Shown: one piece after another, positions 56,539 to 64,000 of the stretch | How positions within the stretch are numbered: position 1 is the first letter of the stretch | Layout of the letters: each line of letters begins with the position of its first letter | From: Rossellomorea vietnamensis | GTDB lineage: Bacteria > Bacillota > Bacilli > Bacillales > Bacillaceae_B | Length of the DNA: 64,000 nucleotides | Assembly (NCBI RefSeq): GCF_008180415.1 | Contig: NZ_VTEI01000007.1 | Location: forward strand, 95,050 to 159,049 | Direction: 5' to 3' | Notes under the pieces: generated by a model | Told to the model about the DNA's origin: nothing | The model's database searches: none | The model's input: the letters and a program-made list of their open reading frames with translations, nothing else | Made by a program: the position numbers and the translations under genes

Positions 56539-57381
56539 ATGGGAGATAAAAAAAATAAAGATATTTTTGGTAAGGATATACATACAGACTTTCTTGAAAA
56601 AATGACCTACGGGGATTATCTGCAATTGGATTCCCTGCTGTCCAGTCAAAAAAGGCTGTCTGGACATCACGATGAAATGTTATTCATCATCATTCACCAG
56701 GTGAGTGAATTGTGGATGAAGCTTATTTTGCATGAGCTAGATGCAAGTATCGATTCTATTCAAAAAGGCGAACTGTCACCGGCCTTTAAAATGCTGTCGA
56801 GAGTATCTAAAATACAATCTCAAATCATCCAGGCGTGGGACGTACTGTCCACTTTGACCCCTGCTGAATATATGGAGTTCCGCGAAAAGCTGGGGCAAGC
56901 TTCAGGATTTCAGTCATATCAATACCGCATAATCGAATTCATGCTGGGTTACAAAACCAAACATGTGCTGGAAATCTATAAAAAAGATCCTAAACTGCAT
57001 AAAGATCTCCTTGATGCATACCAGAAGCCCGGCATTTATGATGCATCCATCAATGCTTTATCGCGGGCCGGCCTCGAAATTCCAGATGAAGTTCTGAATA
57101 GGAATTACACTGCTCCCTATTGTGCTCATCCTTCCGTTGAGGATGCATGGGTTACAGTTTATAAAAATGTTGATGAATACTGGGACCTTTACGAATTGGC
57201 TGAGAAACTGATAGATATTGAAGACTGGCTTCAGCAGTGGCGTTTCCGCCATATGAAAACAGTCGAAAGAATCATTGGGCATAAGATGGGTACAGGAGGG
57301 TCTTCAGGAGTAGGCTATCTAAAGAAGGTATTGGATCATCGTTTTTTCCCTGAACTTTGGGATGTCAGGACGAAATTATAA
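56539..57381 (+). CDS. kynA: Tryptophan 2,3-dioxygenase
   Basis: 280-residue heme enzyme opening the indole ring of tryptophan (first step of the kynurenine route). The distal-site [17 protein letters not shown] motif (in part) and the C-terminal [17 protein letters not shown], with the heme-ligand His, are both present. AGGAGG precedes ATG. No kynB, kynU or other pathway genes are nearby in this window; those may be elsewhere. Confidence 0.95.
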   Translation: MGDKKNKDIFGKDIHTDFLEKMTYGDYLQLDSLLSSQKRLSGHHDEMLFIIIHQVSELWMKLILHELDASIDSIQKGELSPAFKMLSRVSKIQSQIIQAWDVLSTLTPAEYMEFREKLGQASGFQSYQYRIIEFMLGYKTKHVLEIYKKDPKLHKDLLDAYQKPGIYDASINALSRAGLEIPDEVLNRNYTAPYCAHPSVEDAWVTVYKNVDEYWDLYELAEKLIDIEDWLQQWRFRHMKTVERIIGHKMGTGGSSGVGYLKKVLDHRFFPELWDVRTKL

Positions 57382-57384
57382 ACC

Positions 57385-57510
57385 AAAAGCGCAAGCGGCC
57401 CGTTCAGCCCCGACAGGCAAATTTTCCAAAGAGAAAAAAAGGCGCTCTTTCCTTTTATTCTCTTTGGGTTATTTGACCTCGAGGGGCTGGCCGCTGAAGC
57501 TGGACGCATC
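57385..57510 (+). repeat. HP-B long-hairpin repeat, copy 3
   Basis: First of a four-copy tandem block. Basal stem AGCGGCC / GGCCGCT, middle CAGCCCC / GGGGCTG, apical CCAAAGAGAA / TTCTCTTTGG. Confidence 0.88.
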
Positions 57511-57634
57511 AAAAGCGTAAGCGGCCCGTTCAGCCCCGACAGGCAAATGTTCCAAAGAAAAAAAGGCGCTCTTTCCTTTTATTCTCTTTGGGTTATTTGA
57601 CCCCGAGGGGCTGGCCGCTGAAGCTGGACGCATC
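57511..57634 (+). repeat. HP-B long-hairpin repeat, copy 4
   Basis: 124-bp unit nearly identical to copy 3, joined by TGGACGCATC. Confidence 0.88.
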
Positions 57635-57758
57635 AAAAGCGCAAGCGGCCCGTTCAGCCCCGACAGGCAAATGTTCCAAAGAAAAAAAGGCGCTCTTTCC
57701 TTTTATTCTCTTTGGGTTATTTGACCCCGAGGGGCTGGCCGCTTAAGCTGGACGCATC
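57635..57758 (+). repeat. HP-B long-hairpin repeat, copy 5
   Basis: 124-bp unit nearly identical to copy 4. Confidence 0.88.
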
Positions 57759-57866
57759 AAAAGCGTAAGCGGACTGTTCAGCCCAGACGAGCTAATGTTT
57801 CATAAGAAAATAAAAGGGATTTTCCTTCTTAGGGTTATTTGACACTAGGGGCTAAAGCTGGATGAG
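57759..57866 (+). repeat. HP-B long-hairpin repeat, copy 6 (degenerate)
   Basis: Shortened unit: starts AAAAGCGTAAGCGGACTGTT, but apical and basal pairing are eroded. Confidence 0.7.
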
Positions 57867-57922
57867 AATAACATAGTTACAGCTAACCCTGGCTTATTAT
57901 TATTGTTTCCTTAACAATAATA

Positions 57923-57950
57923 AACGCTGCTTCATAAGAAGCAGCGCTTT
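57923..57950 (-). terminator. tRNA-Val terminator
   Basis: CGCTGCTTC / GAAGCAGCG with an ATAA loop; T-run on the plus strand and TTTATTATT on the minus strand. Confidence 0.75.
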
Positions 57951-57956
57951 TTTGTA

Positions 57957-58028
57957 TGATCTGAGAGGGATTCGAACCCCCGACCCCATCCCTGTCAAGG
58001 ATGTATTCTCCCGCTGAACTATCAGATC
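57957..58028 (-). tRNA. tRNA-Val (anticodon GAC)
   Basis: 72-nt cloverleaf on the minus strand: acceptor GATCTGA / TCAGATC, U8-A9, D stem GTTC/GAAT, anticodon stem CATCC / GGATG with loop TTGACAG (anticodon GAC, reads GUC/GUU), variable GGGTC, T arm GGGGG-TTCGAAT-CCCTC, discriminator A. CCA is not encoded. It stands alone, not in an rRNA or tRNA cluster. Confidence 0.93.
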
Positions 58029-58113
58029 AAGAAGTTAATGTATTTAAGCTACATATTCTATTATATGAAAAATTCATAGCTTGTCAATAACACAGGACAC
58101 TTTTTTTAAAAAA

Positions 58114-58304
58114 AGTTATTTTCTCTTATATTGCTGCTTTCGGAAAAATCCCAAGAGTCGGATTTTTCCCCGGATACCAAGGATTTCTTTCTAATCAGTG
58201 ATAACAGCTCTTTTCTTTTCATGTTGACTAGGTTATTCCGGTGAATTAAGGCTGTTTCTTTCGAGAATTAATATCAAATAGCGACAAAGTTTACGAAAAG
58301 AGCC
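58114..58304 (-). mobile_element. MITE-A copy 10
   Basis: 191-bp long form, reversed, between AGTTATTTTCTCTTATATTG and TTTACGAAAAGAGCC, flanked by TTTAAAAAA on both sides (58105-58113, 58305-58313), 86 bp upstream of the tRNA. Confidence 0.85.
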
Positions 58305-58315
58305 TTTAAAAAAAC

Positions 58316-58347
58316 AAGTATACAAGAACGAAGGTTCGCGTATACTG
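58316..58347. other. Small inverted repeat
   Basis: AGTATAC / GTATACT outer stem and GAAC / GTTC inner stem. It could be a terminator (weak T-run) or a protein site. The DNA from here to 58530 shows no gene. Confidence 0.4.
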
Positions 58348-58532
58348 CTTTATTTCAGAAAACAGTTCCGGACATTTAACAGAGAAAATATTTTAGCCGC
58401 CCTTCCTGCTCGCAGCTGTTCCTCCAATTGAATCATCTCGTCATAAACTCCATACTGCTGACCGCATGTGCACCGCAATCACAGAGATCTCTTATACTGT
58501 TTGATAGAGAGTTCAGGACAGTGTTCTAAAGA

Positions 58533-58562
58533 TAAAAAATCCCGCTATCCATTAGCGGGATG
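58533..58562 (-). terminator. Terminator of the PgpA-family gene
   Basis: ATCCCGCTA / TAGCGGGAT with a 6-base loop, then TTTTTTATC on the minus strand. Confidence 0.9.
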
Positions 58563-58566
58563 ACTT

Positions 58567-59121
58567 CTACCCGATGATCTCTTCCGCATCATGGGCTTTA
58601 ATTTCCTCATCTGTAAACTGTTCTTCAATGTCACGCAGACGGTGGGCGATCCTTGATGCTGCGTTGGCTGCAATACTTGCGACCATATCATCGAGGAAGG
58701 TATGCACACCGTTTCCATTTTTCGTATCCAGCTTCCGTATGACACCAATCTTATTTTTATCAAGGTGCCCAAATGTAGTTACGGCTATGCTTCCATATCC
58801 CAATGAAGCACCAAGGGCAATGGTTTCATCAACCCCAAACAGGCCTTCATCCGATTCCACGATGGAATGAAGCGGTTCTGAAAGCTGCTTATTTTCTGCA
58901 AGAACATCAAGTTCGATTCCGACGAGGATCGCATGCTGGATCTCCCTCTTAAGCAGGACTTTTTCAACACTTGCGGTGCAGTCTTCCATTTCCAGTTCTG
59001 GATGGTAAGGGTACTGCATCTGGTAGACGATTTCTGCTATATCTTGTATCGATACACCTCGTTCTTCCAGCTTTTGTCTGGCTGCATATGTAACATCTTT
59101 AGAATGTACAATTTTTGACAT
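58567..59121 (-). CDS. yutG: Phosphatidylglycerophosphatase A family protein (YutG-like)
   Basis: 184 residues. The C-terminal core GVHTFLDDMVASIAANAASRIAHR and the central VGIELDVLAENKQL are typical of the soluble PgpA-fold proteins found in Bacillus (YutG); motifs are given in part. Unlike E. coli PgpA there are no membrane segments, so lipid phosphatase activity is not certain. AGGAGGAG precedes ATG. Single gene with its own terminator. Confidence 0.83.
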   Translation of the reverse strand: MSKIVHSKDVTYAARQKLEERGVSIQDIAEIVYQMQYPYHPELEMEDCTASVEKVLLKREIQHAILVGIELDVLAENKQLSEPLHSIVESDEGLFGVDETIALGASLGYGSIAVTTFGHLDKNKIGVIRKLDTKNGNGVHTFLDDMVASIAANAASRIAHRLRDIEEQFTDEEIKAHDAEEIIG

Positions 59122-59360
59122 TGTTTCTCCTCCTAAGTCTGCGAATCTCTTTTTTCATATTATACTGACAATGAGCCCATTATTAAACTATCTGTCTCTT
59201 TTCTTTTCTCCAGCTGAGGGGTTTTGAAACCTGTCCGCTCGAATACTTTCAATTGTGAGCGGTTGCAGGGATTTTGGAAAAAGAGTATGGTACAATCTTT
59301 TTTGGAAGGCTTATTAGCCGCAATTGAAATTTGGACAATTTAATCATTGGAGGTATAAAA

Positions 59361-60086
59361 ATGACTTCTTCTAGAGGAACAATCAACGAAATCAGCCTCT
59401 TCAGCAAGGAATTGAATGAAGAAATTAATATGCTTGTCTATTTGCCCCCCTCTTATTCACCACTCTATAAGCACGCCTTATTAATTTGTCAGGATGGCAA
59501 GGATTACTTTCAGCTTGGCAGACTTCCGCGGCTGGCTGATGAATTAATCGGTGATCAGGAAGTTGAAAATATGATCATTGTCGGAATCCCTTATAAGGAT
59601 GTTCAGGACCGGAGAAGAAAATATCATCCTGAAGGCGAGCAGAATGCTGCTTATATCCGCTTCCTCGCTCACGAACTTGTGCCTTTCCTGGACGATCAAT
59701 ACCCGGTTTACCATATGGGGATGGGAAGAGCGTTAATGGGAAGTTCTTTAGGCGCCTCTGTATCTTTGATGACAGCCTTGAAGTACCCTAATACGTTCGG
59801 CAAGGTACTCATGCAGTCTCCTTTTGTCAATGACAGGGTTCTTGAAGCAGTGAAACGGAATGGCCAGCCTCACCTGCTGAACCTTTACCATATTATCGGC
59901 AAAGGGGAAACCGAGGTGAAAACGACTAATGGGCAAACTGCTGATTTTCTCACACCGAATAGAGAGCTTCACGGAGTGTTTGAAAAAGAAAGGTTTTCTT
60001 CTTTCTATGAGGAATTCGAGGGCGGCCATACATGGAAATATTGGCAGCCTGACTTGAAGCGCGCATTGAGGCATATGTTCTCATAG
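59361..60086 (+). CDS. yjcH: Putative esterase YjcH
   Basis: 241 residues from ATG at 59361 (TGGAGGT before it; the frame back to 59331 lacks a site). Alpha/beta-hydrolase of the esterase D/Fes type: LLICQDGKDYF, RALMGSSLGASVSL with the nucleophile Ser in GSSLG, and a C-terminal EGGHTWKYW holding the catalytic His. The substrate is unknown. Order yjcH-yjcG-yjcF matches the B. subtilis gene group. Confidence 0.9.
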   Translation: MTSSRGTINEISLFSKELNEEINMLVYLPPSYSPLYKHALLICQDGKDYFQLGRLPRLADELIGDQEVENMIIVGIPYKDVQDRRRKYHPEGEQNAAYIRFLAHELVPFLDDQYPVYHMGMGRALMGSSLGASVSLMTALKYPNTFGKVLMQSPFVNDRVLEAVKRNGQPHLLNLYHIIGKGETEVKTTNGQTADFLTPNRELHGVFEKERFSSFYEEFEGGHTWKYWQPDLKRALRHMFS

Positions 60087-60122
60087 GAACTCTTGAATTT
60101 GGCATAATAGTAGGTATCTCTT

Positions 60123-60260
60123 ATTTTGGCTCATTCGGGAGAAACCCGAGGGTTTCTCCCGCTTTTCAGCATAGCTGAAAAGCCGCAAGTGTGAGAAGCA
60201 GCCCGATAGCAAATGAATTTGCTTCGGGCTGCTTCTCACACTCGCGGAATGAACCAAAAT
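60123..60260. other. Four-armed perfect-junction palindromic element
   Basis: 138-bp unit in which every base up to the loops is paired. The outer stem is 60123-60136 with 60247-60260 (13/14 pairs). Inside it, three hairpins abut with no spacer: 60137-60160 (GGGAGAAACC / GGTTTCTCCC, loop CGAG), 60161-60183 (GCTTTTCAGC / GCTGAAAAGC, loop ATA) and 60184-60246 (about 28 pairs, one mismatch, one bulge, loop TGAA). GGTATC lies 4 bp outside the outer stem on both sides (60113-60118, 60265-60270). It sits between yjcH and yjcG. No T-run follows, so it is not a plain terminator. Confidence 0.85.
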
Positions 60261-60366
60261 CATGGGTATCCATTAAAAGCATCTCATCTTTTTTTGTGCT
60301 ATAATAACTGATATATTTAATTATTTTGAATTTATCGAACTTCACGATCAGGGAGGTAACATTTAT

Positions 60367-60882
60367 ATGAATTATGGTATCGTTATTTTTCCATCTAAAT
60401 CGCTCCAGGATAAAGCAAATGCTTATCGTAAACGTTACGATCCCCATTATGCTTTGATCACGCCCCACTTGACTCTGAAGAATGTTTTTACCACAGACGA
60501 CAGTGGAATCAAGGATATAGCAAACAAGCTTAGACACATTGCCAAACAATATGATCCATTCAATATGAAAGTTTACAAAATCAGTTCATTTCAGCCTGTC
60601 AACAATGTAATCTATTTTAAAGTTGAGCCTAATCCTGAACTGGAAGGTCTGCATAAAGCCATGCATACGGCAGAATTCAATGAACAGGAACCAGAATATG
60701 CATTCGTGCCTCATATAACAGTCGCTCAAAATCTTTCAGATGACGAACATTCGGATGTTTTTGGGTCTCTGCGCATGTTAGGCATAGACCATGAAGAAAC
60801 TGTGGACCGTTTCCACCTGCTCTATCAGCTTGAAAATGGCTCTTGGACAGTCTACGAAACATTCCGCTTAGGAAAGGAATAA
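60367..60882 (+). CDS. yjcG: 2H phosphoesterase / RNA ligase-like protein YjcG
   Basis: 171 residues with two HxT motifs (PHLTLKNV near residue 36 and PHITVAQN near residue 116), the paired catalytic histidines of the 2H phosphoesterase superfamily acting on 2',3'-cyclic phosphates or related bonds. GGGAGG precedes ATG. It is followed within 6 bp by yjcF. Confidence 0.93.
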   Translation: MNYGIVIFPSKSLQDKANAYRKRYDPHYALITPHLTLKNVFTTDDSGIKDIANKLRHIAKQYDPFNMKVYKISSFQPVNNVIYFKVEPNPELEGLHKAMHTAEFNEQEPEYAFVPHITVAQNLSDDEHSDVFGSLRMLGIDHEETVDRFHLLYQLENGSWTVYETFRLGKE

Positions 60883-60887
60883 TTGTT

Positions 60888-61313
60888 TTGAAGATGATCC
60901 TGGCTGAAACTGATAAACAACTTCAAGAGGCAATGGATGTGCGTAAAGAAGTTTTTGTTCAAGAACAAAACGTCCCCCTCGAAGAAGAAATAGATGAATT
61001 TGAAAATATATCGGACCATTTCGTTTTATACGATGAAAATGAACCTGCTGGCGCAGGACGATTCCGGTTGAAGGATGGCCTTGGAAAGGTCGAGCGAATC
61101 TGTGTATTGGCAAAGACCCGGGGTAAAGGCGCTGGAAAGATCATTATGAATTACATTGAGAAGCATGCCCGCAGTAAAGATGTTCCTGCGTTGATTCTGA
61201 ATGCACAGACTCATGCCATCCCTTTTTATGAGAGTTTGGGCTACTCGGTCACATCTGATGAGTTTCTGGATGCCGGGATTCCTCATAAATCCATGAAAAA
61301 AATACTGAAATAA
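60888..61313 (+). CDS. yjcF: GNAT acetyltransferase YjcF
   Basis: 141 residues from TTG at 60888 (AAAGGAAT, the end of yjcG, serves as site), giving MKMILAETDKQLQEAMDVRK as in B. subtilis. The acetyl-CoA loop KTRGKGAGKI follows VERICVLA. C-terminal AGIPHKSM is typical of ElaA/YjcF-type proteins. The acceptor substrate is unknown. Confidence 0.9.
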   Translation: MKMILAETDKQLQEAMDVRKEVFVQEQNVPLEEEIDEFENISDHFVLYDENEPAGAGRFRLKDGLGKVERICVLAKTRGKGAGKIIMNYIEKHARSKDVPALILNAQTHAIPFYESLGYSVTSDEFLDAGIPHKSMKKILK

Positions 61314-61315
61314 CC

Positions 61316-61351
61316 GAAAACCGTCTCCAACTTTAAAGGAGACGGTTTTGT
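61316..61351 (+). terminator. yjcF terminator
   Basis: AAACCGTCTCC / GGAGACGGTTT with an 8-base loop, T-rich end. Confidence 0.88.
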
Positions 61352-61436
61352 TCGTCTGGCTGAAAACGAATAATTCTTCCTTATTTTGTTTAGAATGGAT
61401 TAATACCATTTCATAAAAAATTGCAGGAGAAATCTT

Positions 61437-62111
61437 ATGAACTTTTTGGCTATCGCTTCTGAATTAATTGTAGGTTTTGCAGCATTGCTTATCTTAACCA
61501 GGATATTGGGAAAGACCCAAATCTCGCAAATAACACCATTTGATTTTATTTCCGCCATCATCCTTGGGGAATTAGTAGGAAACTCATTATATGATGACAA
61601 AAGCGGAGTATTAGAAATTCTATTTGCCATATCCCTATGGGGAGCTTTAATCTTTTTTACAGAAATCATGACCCAGCGCTCACGAAGGGTGAGACACTTT
61701 CTTGAAAACACCCCTTCCATTATCATCAGAAAGGGACAAATTCAATACGAAGCAATCAAAAATAATCATCTGGATTTAAACCAGATGCAGCAGCTGCTGA
61801 GAGCGAAGGATATCTTTTCTATCAGGGAGTGTGAATACGCCATCCTTGAGACAGACGGCAGCCTCAGTGTGGTAAAGAAACCAAATTATGCTGCCATTCA
61901 AAAGCAAGACCTTAATATTGCCCCCACACCCGCTTCCATGCCGATTTCCGTCATAATGGATGGAGAAATCATTTATGATAATTTGAAAATGATTGAACTC
62001 GATAAAGAATGGCTCCTAAACGAAATCAGTAAAAAAGGATATTCTTCCTCAAAAGAGATACTATTTGGTGAGTGGACAGATGGAGAGGAATTACTGCTGC
62101 AAGGATATTGA
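61437..62111 (+). CDS. DUF421 (YetF-type) membrane protein
   Basis: 224 residues: three N-terminal membrane segments (~5-22, 34-52, 58-75), with LTRILGKTQISQITPFDFIS and GELVGNSLYDD between them (in part), then a soluble domain with IREVEYAILE-like IRECEYAILETDGSLSV. This is the DUF421/YetF architecture; in Bacillus these proteins are found in spores or membranes with no settled function. AGGAGA precedes ATG. Confidence 0.88.
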   Translation: MNFLAIASELIVGFAALLILTRILGKTQISQITPFDFISAIILGELVGNSLYDDKSGVLEILFAISLWGALIFFTEIMTQRSRRVRHFLENTPSIIIRKGQIQYEAIKNNHLDLNQMQQLLRAKDIFSIRECEYAILETDGSLSVVKKPNYAAIQKQDLNIAPTPASMPISVIMDGEIIYDNLKMIELDKEWLLNEISKKGYSSSKEILFGEWTDGEELLLQGY

Positions 62112-62127
62112 TTCAATAGTGAGAATG

Positions 62128-62150
62128 CAAAAAAGGCCTCTCTGGTCCTT
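62128..62150. terminator. Possible DUF421/MBL terminator
   Basis: AAAAGG / CCTTTT around a 10-base loop just before the convergent MBL stop. The stem is short. Confidence 0.35.
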
Positions 62151-62151
62151 T

Positions 62152-63045
62152 TCAGCGGGTAATATAGAGCTGATTATTTTCTATCACTGCCTTGGCTGAT
62201 CCTTCATGGACCAGTTTGGTTATGTACGCTGTAAAACTTGTCCGAAACAAAAGAAACTGGCCAATCGAACGCGATTGAATGTTATTCCCATTAAGGAATT
62301 CTTGTAGCAGAAGATCGAATGGCAACCTGCCCTGGTTTTCATCCAATATTTGAACAATCTGTTTCATCTTGTTCATATGTATTTCAAAATTGGCTGCGAT
62401 GCTTTCTGAAAAATCCTCTTCAAACTCCCCATGTCCGGGTACAGAACCTTTCACGACAATGTTTTTTAATTTTTCAAAGGTTTGTAAGGTCTGTTCTGCA
62501 TCTGTTATAAATGGAACTAGATGTTTTTTCAGGGCTTCTTTGCCGAAGTAAGCATCTGCCGCGTAAAGGATTTCATTATGGATGATTCCTACCTGATCCG
62601 CTGAATGTCCGGGAAGAGAAACTGCTTCCAGTGTGAAAGGACCAATTTCCAAGAAACCATGTACTATTGAGACATCCACATCCACCGGTTTTCCTTCCAG
62701 GAATTTATTTCTTAATTCATTCAGCGGATAAGCTCCATTCCATAAATACACCGGCTCCAGGATTGGATTTTCAATGACAGCTCTTTCCAGCTTGGGAGCA
62801 TACAGCTTAATGTCAGCCTTTTTCTTTAAATAGGATGCTCCGCCAAAATGGTCTGTATGTGCATGTGTAATGATGCAGTAATCTAAAGGCAGGTTCTCAT
62901 TCTCAAGGATTTTCATGATCTTTTTAATCGAAGAGTCATCAATTCCAGTATCTATGAGTAATCCCTTACCCTGTGTCATTAAGTATCCGACATTGACAGC
63001 AGAAGAAAAGTAGAAGCAGCTATCATTAATTTTTTTTAATTCCAA
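62152..63045 (-). CDS. MBL-fold metallohydrolase
   Basis: 297 residues. The zinc motif THAHTDHFGG (about residues 59-68) is followed by LPGHSADQVG and ILYAADAYFG, then GHGEFEE, giving the usual His/Asp metal ligands. A C-terminal winged-helix-like tail (~220-297) resembles those of LACTB2/glyoxalase-like members. The start is TTG at 63045 with AGGAGAGG about 11 bases before. The substrate is unknown. Confidence 0.88.
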   Translation of the reverse strand: MELKKINDSCFYFSSAVNVGYLMTQGKGLLIDTGIDDSSIKKIMKILENENLPLDYCIITHAHTDHFGGASYLKKKADIKLYAPKLERAVIENPILEPVYLWNGAYPLNELRNKFLEGKPVDVDVSIVHGFLEIGPFTLEAVSLPGHSADQVGIIHNEILYAADAYFGKEALKKHLVPFITDAEQTLQTFEKLKNIVVKGSVPGHGEFEEDFSESIAANFEIHMNKMKQIVQILDENQGRLPFDLLLQEFLNGNNIQSRSIGQFLLFRTSFTAYITKLVHEGSAKAVIENNQLYITR

Positions 63046-63068
63046 GGGAAATACATCCTCTCCTTTTT

Positions 63069-63338
63069 TTATACATATTCGTTAATGTACTTCCCTTTTC
63101 CTGTAACATCTGCTAAAAATTCAGCAGAAACATTATCCTCTTCATTGATCTTCTTCCTTCTATTGTATCTTAATGAATTGACGTCTGTTTCAATGCCCTC
63201 TTCTGCAGACCTTTCTTGATTGAAAAGAGGCTGAATCCTGTTGACCGGTACAAATTTAAAGGGATCATAATCCTTATTTGCTTCACGTTCGGCGTACTGC
63301 ATATATTGATAATGCGGGACGGGTGCAATATACCCCAT
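63069..63338 (-). CDS. Small hypothetical protein (MGYIAPV-type)
   Basis: 89 residues from ATG at 63338, with GAGGTGAAC before it; the ATG at 63347 lies inside that site. It starts MGYIAPVPHYQYMQYAER and has a charged C-terminal half (YNRRKKINEEDN). The Tyr/Gln-rich start is found in several small Bacillus proteins, but I cannot name a function. It lies upstream of the MBL gene on the same strand with a 23-bp gap, so the two may form an operon. Confidence 0.75.
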   Translation of the reverse strand: MGYIAPVPHYQYMQYAEREANKDYDPFKFVPVNRIQPLFNQERSAEEGIETDVNSLRYNRRKKINEEDNVSAEFLADVTGKGKYINEYV

Positions 63339-63440
63339 ACTGTTCACCTCTCTTTTCTTACAATTTCCCCTGCAGGAAAAGTTGTAAACCCTTCACTGTA
63401 ATACTATTAATCTCGGTGAAAAATATGCTTTTAAGGGGGG

Positions 63441-63538
63441 AAAGCAAAAGTGAAAGCGGCTGTTCAGCCCCGACAGGCAAATATTCTCAAGAGGCACACC
63501 TCCCGCCCCGCGGAGTCGTCCGCTGGAGCGGAAATCTA
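63441..63538 (+). repeat. Chimeric HP-B/HP-C repeat
   Basis: GAAAGCGGCTGTTCAGCCCC and GACAGGCAAATATTC as in HP-B, then GCCCCGCGGAGTCGTCCGC and TGGAGCGGAAATC as in HP-C; the same junction type as at 23217. Confidence 0.75.
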
Positions 63539-63570
63539 TTTGGTTCAAAGAAGCCACATTCTTTGCCAGA

Positions 63571-63752
63571 GGCTCTATTCGTAAACTATGTTGCTGTTAT
63601 TTTATATGAACTGCGTTAGATATCATTAACCAAAATATTCTGATGAGCAACAAGAAAAGAGCTGCTCCACCGTTTAGAGAGAAAAAAATTAGTGTCTGTG
63701 AGGAGAATCCTGCTATTGGGGTTCCCCCAAAGTAAAAAATGCAAAAACAGCT
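63571..63752 (+). mobile_element. MITE-A copy 11
   Basis: 182-bp diverged long form, GGCTCTATTCGTAAACTATG ... ATGCAAAAACAGCT, containing GAAAAGAGCTGCTCC. Confidence 0.72.
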
Positions 63753-63817
63753 TTTTATAGTCTTTACTGAAAAAATAGAATACGATTTTTTACTTTCATC
63801 CCCCTTTACGCAGGAGG

Positions 63818-63876
63818 ATTGGAGCGGAAGGCGTACGATCTCCTGCGGGAATAGCGGGACAGGTGAGACCCCCAAT
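63818..63876 (+). repeat. HP-C module
   Basis: TTGGAGCGGAAGGCGTACGA, TCTCCTGCGGGA and ACAGGTGAGACCCCC, joined directly to an inverted HP-B unit. Confidence 0.7.
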
Positions 63877-63995
63877 CTAGTTGCAGCGCCCAGCCCCTCG
63901 GGATCAAATAACCCGGAGAGAATAAAAGGAAAAACCACCTTTTTTTCTCTCCGGAACATTTGCCTGTCGGGTCTGATCAGGGCGCTTCCACTTTT
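63877..63995 (-). repeat. HP-B long-hairpin repeat, copy 7 (inverted)
   Basis: Reverse orientation. Basal AGCGCC / GGGCGCT, middle CAGCCCC with GTCGGGTCTG region, apical CCGGAGAGAA / TTCTCTCCGG, a further covarying version of the stem. Confidence 0.85.
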
Positions 63996-64000
63996 TATAC

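Noticed and set aside
3387..63752. MITE-A copies as riboswitches or terminators
   Set aside because: Copies occur in both orientations with respect to genes, carry terminal inverted repeats and flanking duplications, and lack consistent placement before start codons or T-runs.
63597..63959. 120-codon open frame on the minus strand
   Set aside because: It spans MITE-A copy 11 and HP-B/HP-C repeats; an artefact of non-coding repeats.

Overview
The window looks like chromosome of a low-GC, endospore-forming Bacillaceae species, related to but distinct from Bacillus subtilis. Evidence for this includes an alpha/beta small acid-soluble spore protein (sspD), the spore-associated kinase kinE, a Spo0E-type phosphatase, sigI-rsgI, ykyB-cheV-patA, ykvS/ykvI/clpE/mhqR, ykrP-kinE-ogt and yjcH-yjcG-yjcF. 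Many of these are neighbours in B. subtilis in a similar order. Genes outside that backbone are ppx/gppA, a fetAB-type exporter, release factor 3, a second MurE-type ligase, tryptophan 2,3-dioxygenase and an epimerase.

Layout. 1-2.2 kb: partial ppx and divergent ykyB. 2.3-7.5 kb: cheV, corA, patA, ykwC. 7.5-11.4 kb: ptsHI between repeat-rich intergenic stretches. 11.4-17.5 kb: a small gene, fetAB, a MoxR/DUF58/DUF4129 operon and a PilZ-like gene. 17.8-25.5 kb: small genes, an SDR, ykvS, ykvI, CtsR-controlled clpE, mhqR and a YunD-like phosphoesterase. 26-34.2 kb: spo0E-like, arsR/DUF2087, kinE-ogt, ykrP and a B12-binding radical-SAM protein. 34.3-38.3 kb: small spore-type proteins, sspD, rsgI-sigI and a broken DUF5667 gene. 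38.7-48.7 kb: a membrane protein, an epimerase, a SwrC-type RND pump, an EAL protein, a 52-bp tandem array, a NERD protein and prfC. 49-57.4 kb: nupC, an aromatic acid exporter, a MurE paralogue, a P1 peptidase, a KGG-repeat stress protein, an M42 peptidase and kynA. 57.4-64 kb: hairpin repeats, tRNA-Val, a PgpA-family gene, yjcHGF, DUF421, an MBL hydrolase and more repeats.

The genes are mostly ordinary; the unusual content is intergenic. (1) At least eleven copies of a ~160-200 bp element have imperfect ~30-bp terminal inverted repeats and often ~8-bp AT-rich flanking duplications, so it behaves like a non-autonomous transposable element (called MITE-A here). (2) A ~120-bp long-hairpin repeat (called HP-B here) occurs in tandem and singly, and its stems covary between copies. 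(3) A 138-bp unit between yjcH and yjcG folds into four arms meeting with no unpaired base at the junction. (4) Two separate arrays of short palindromes recur every ~50-60 bp. All names for repeats are local labels; I could not search any database.
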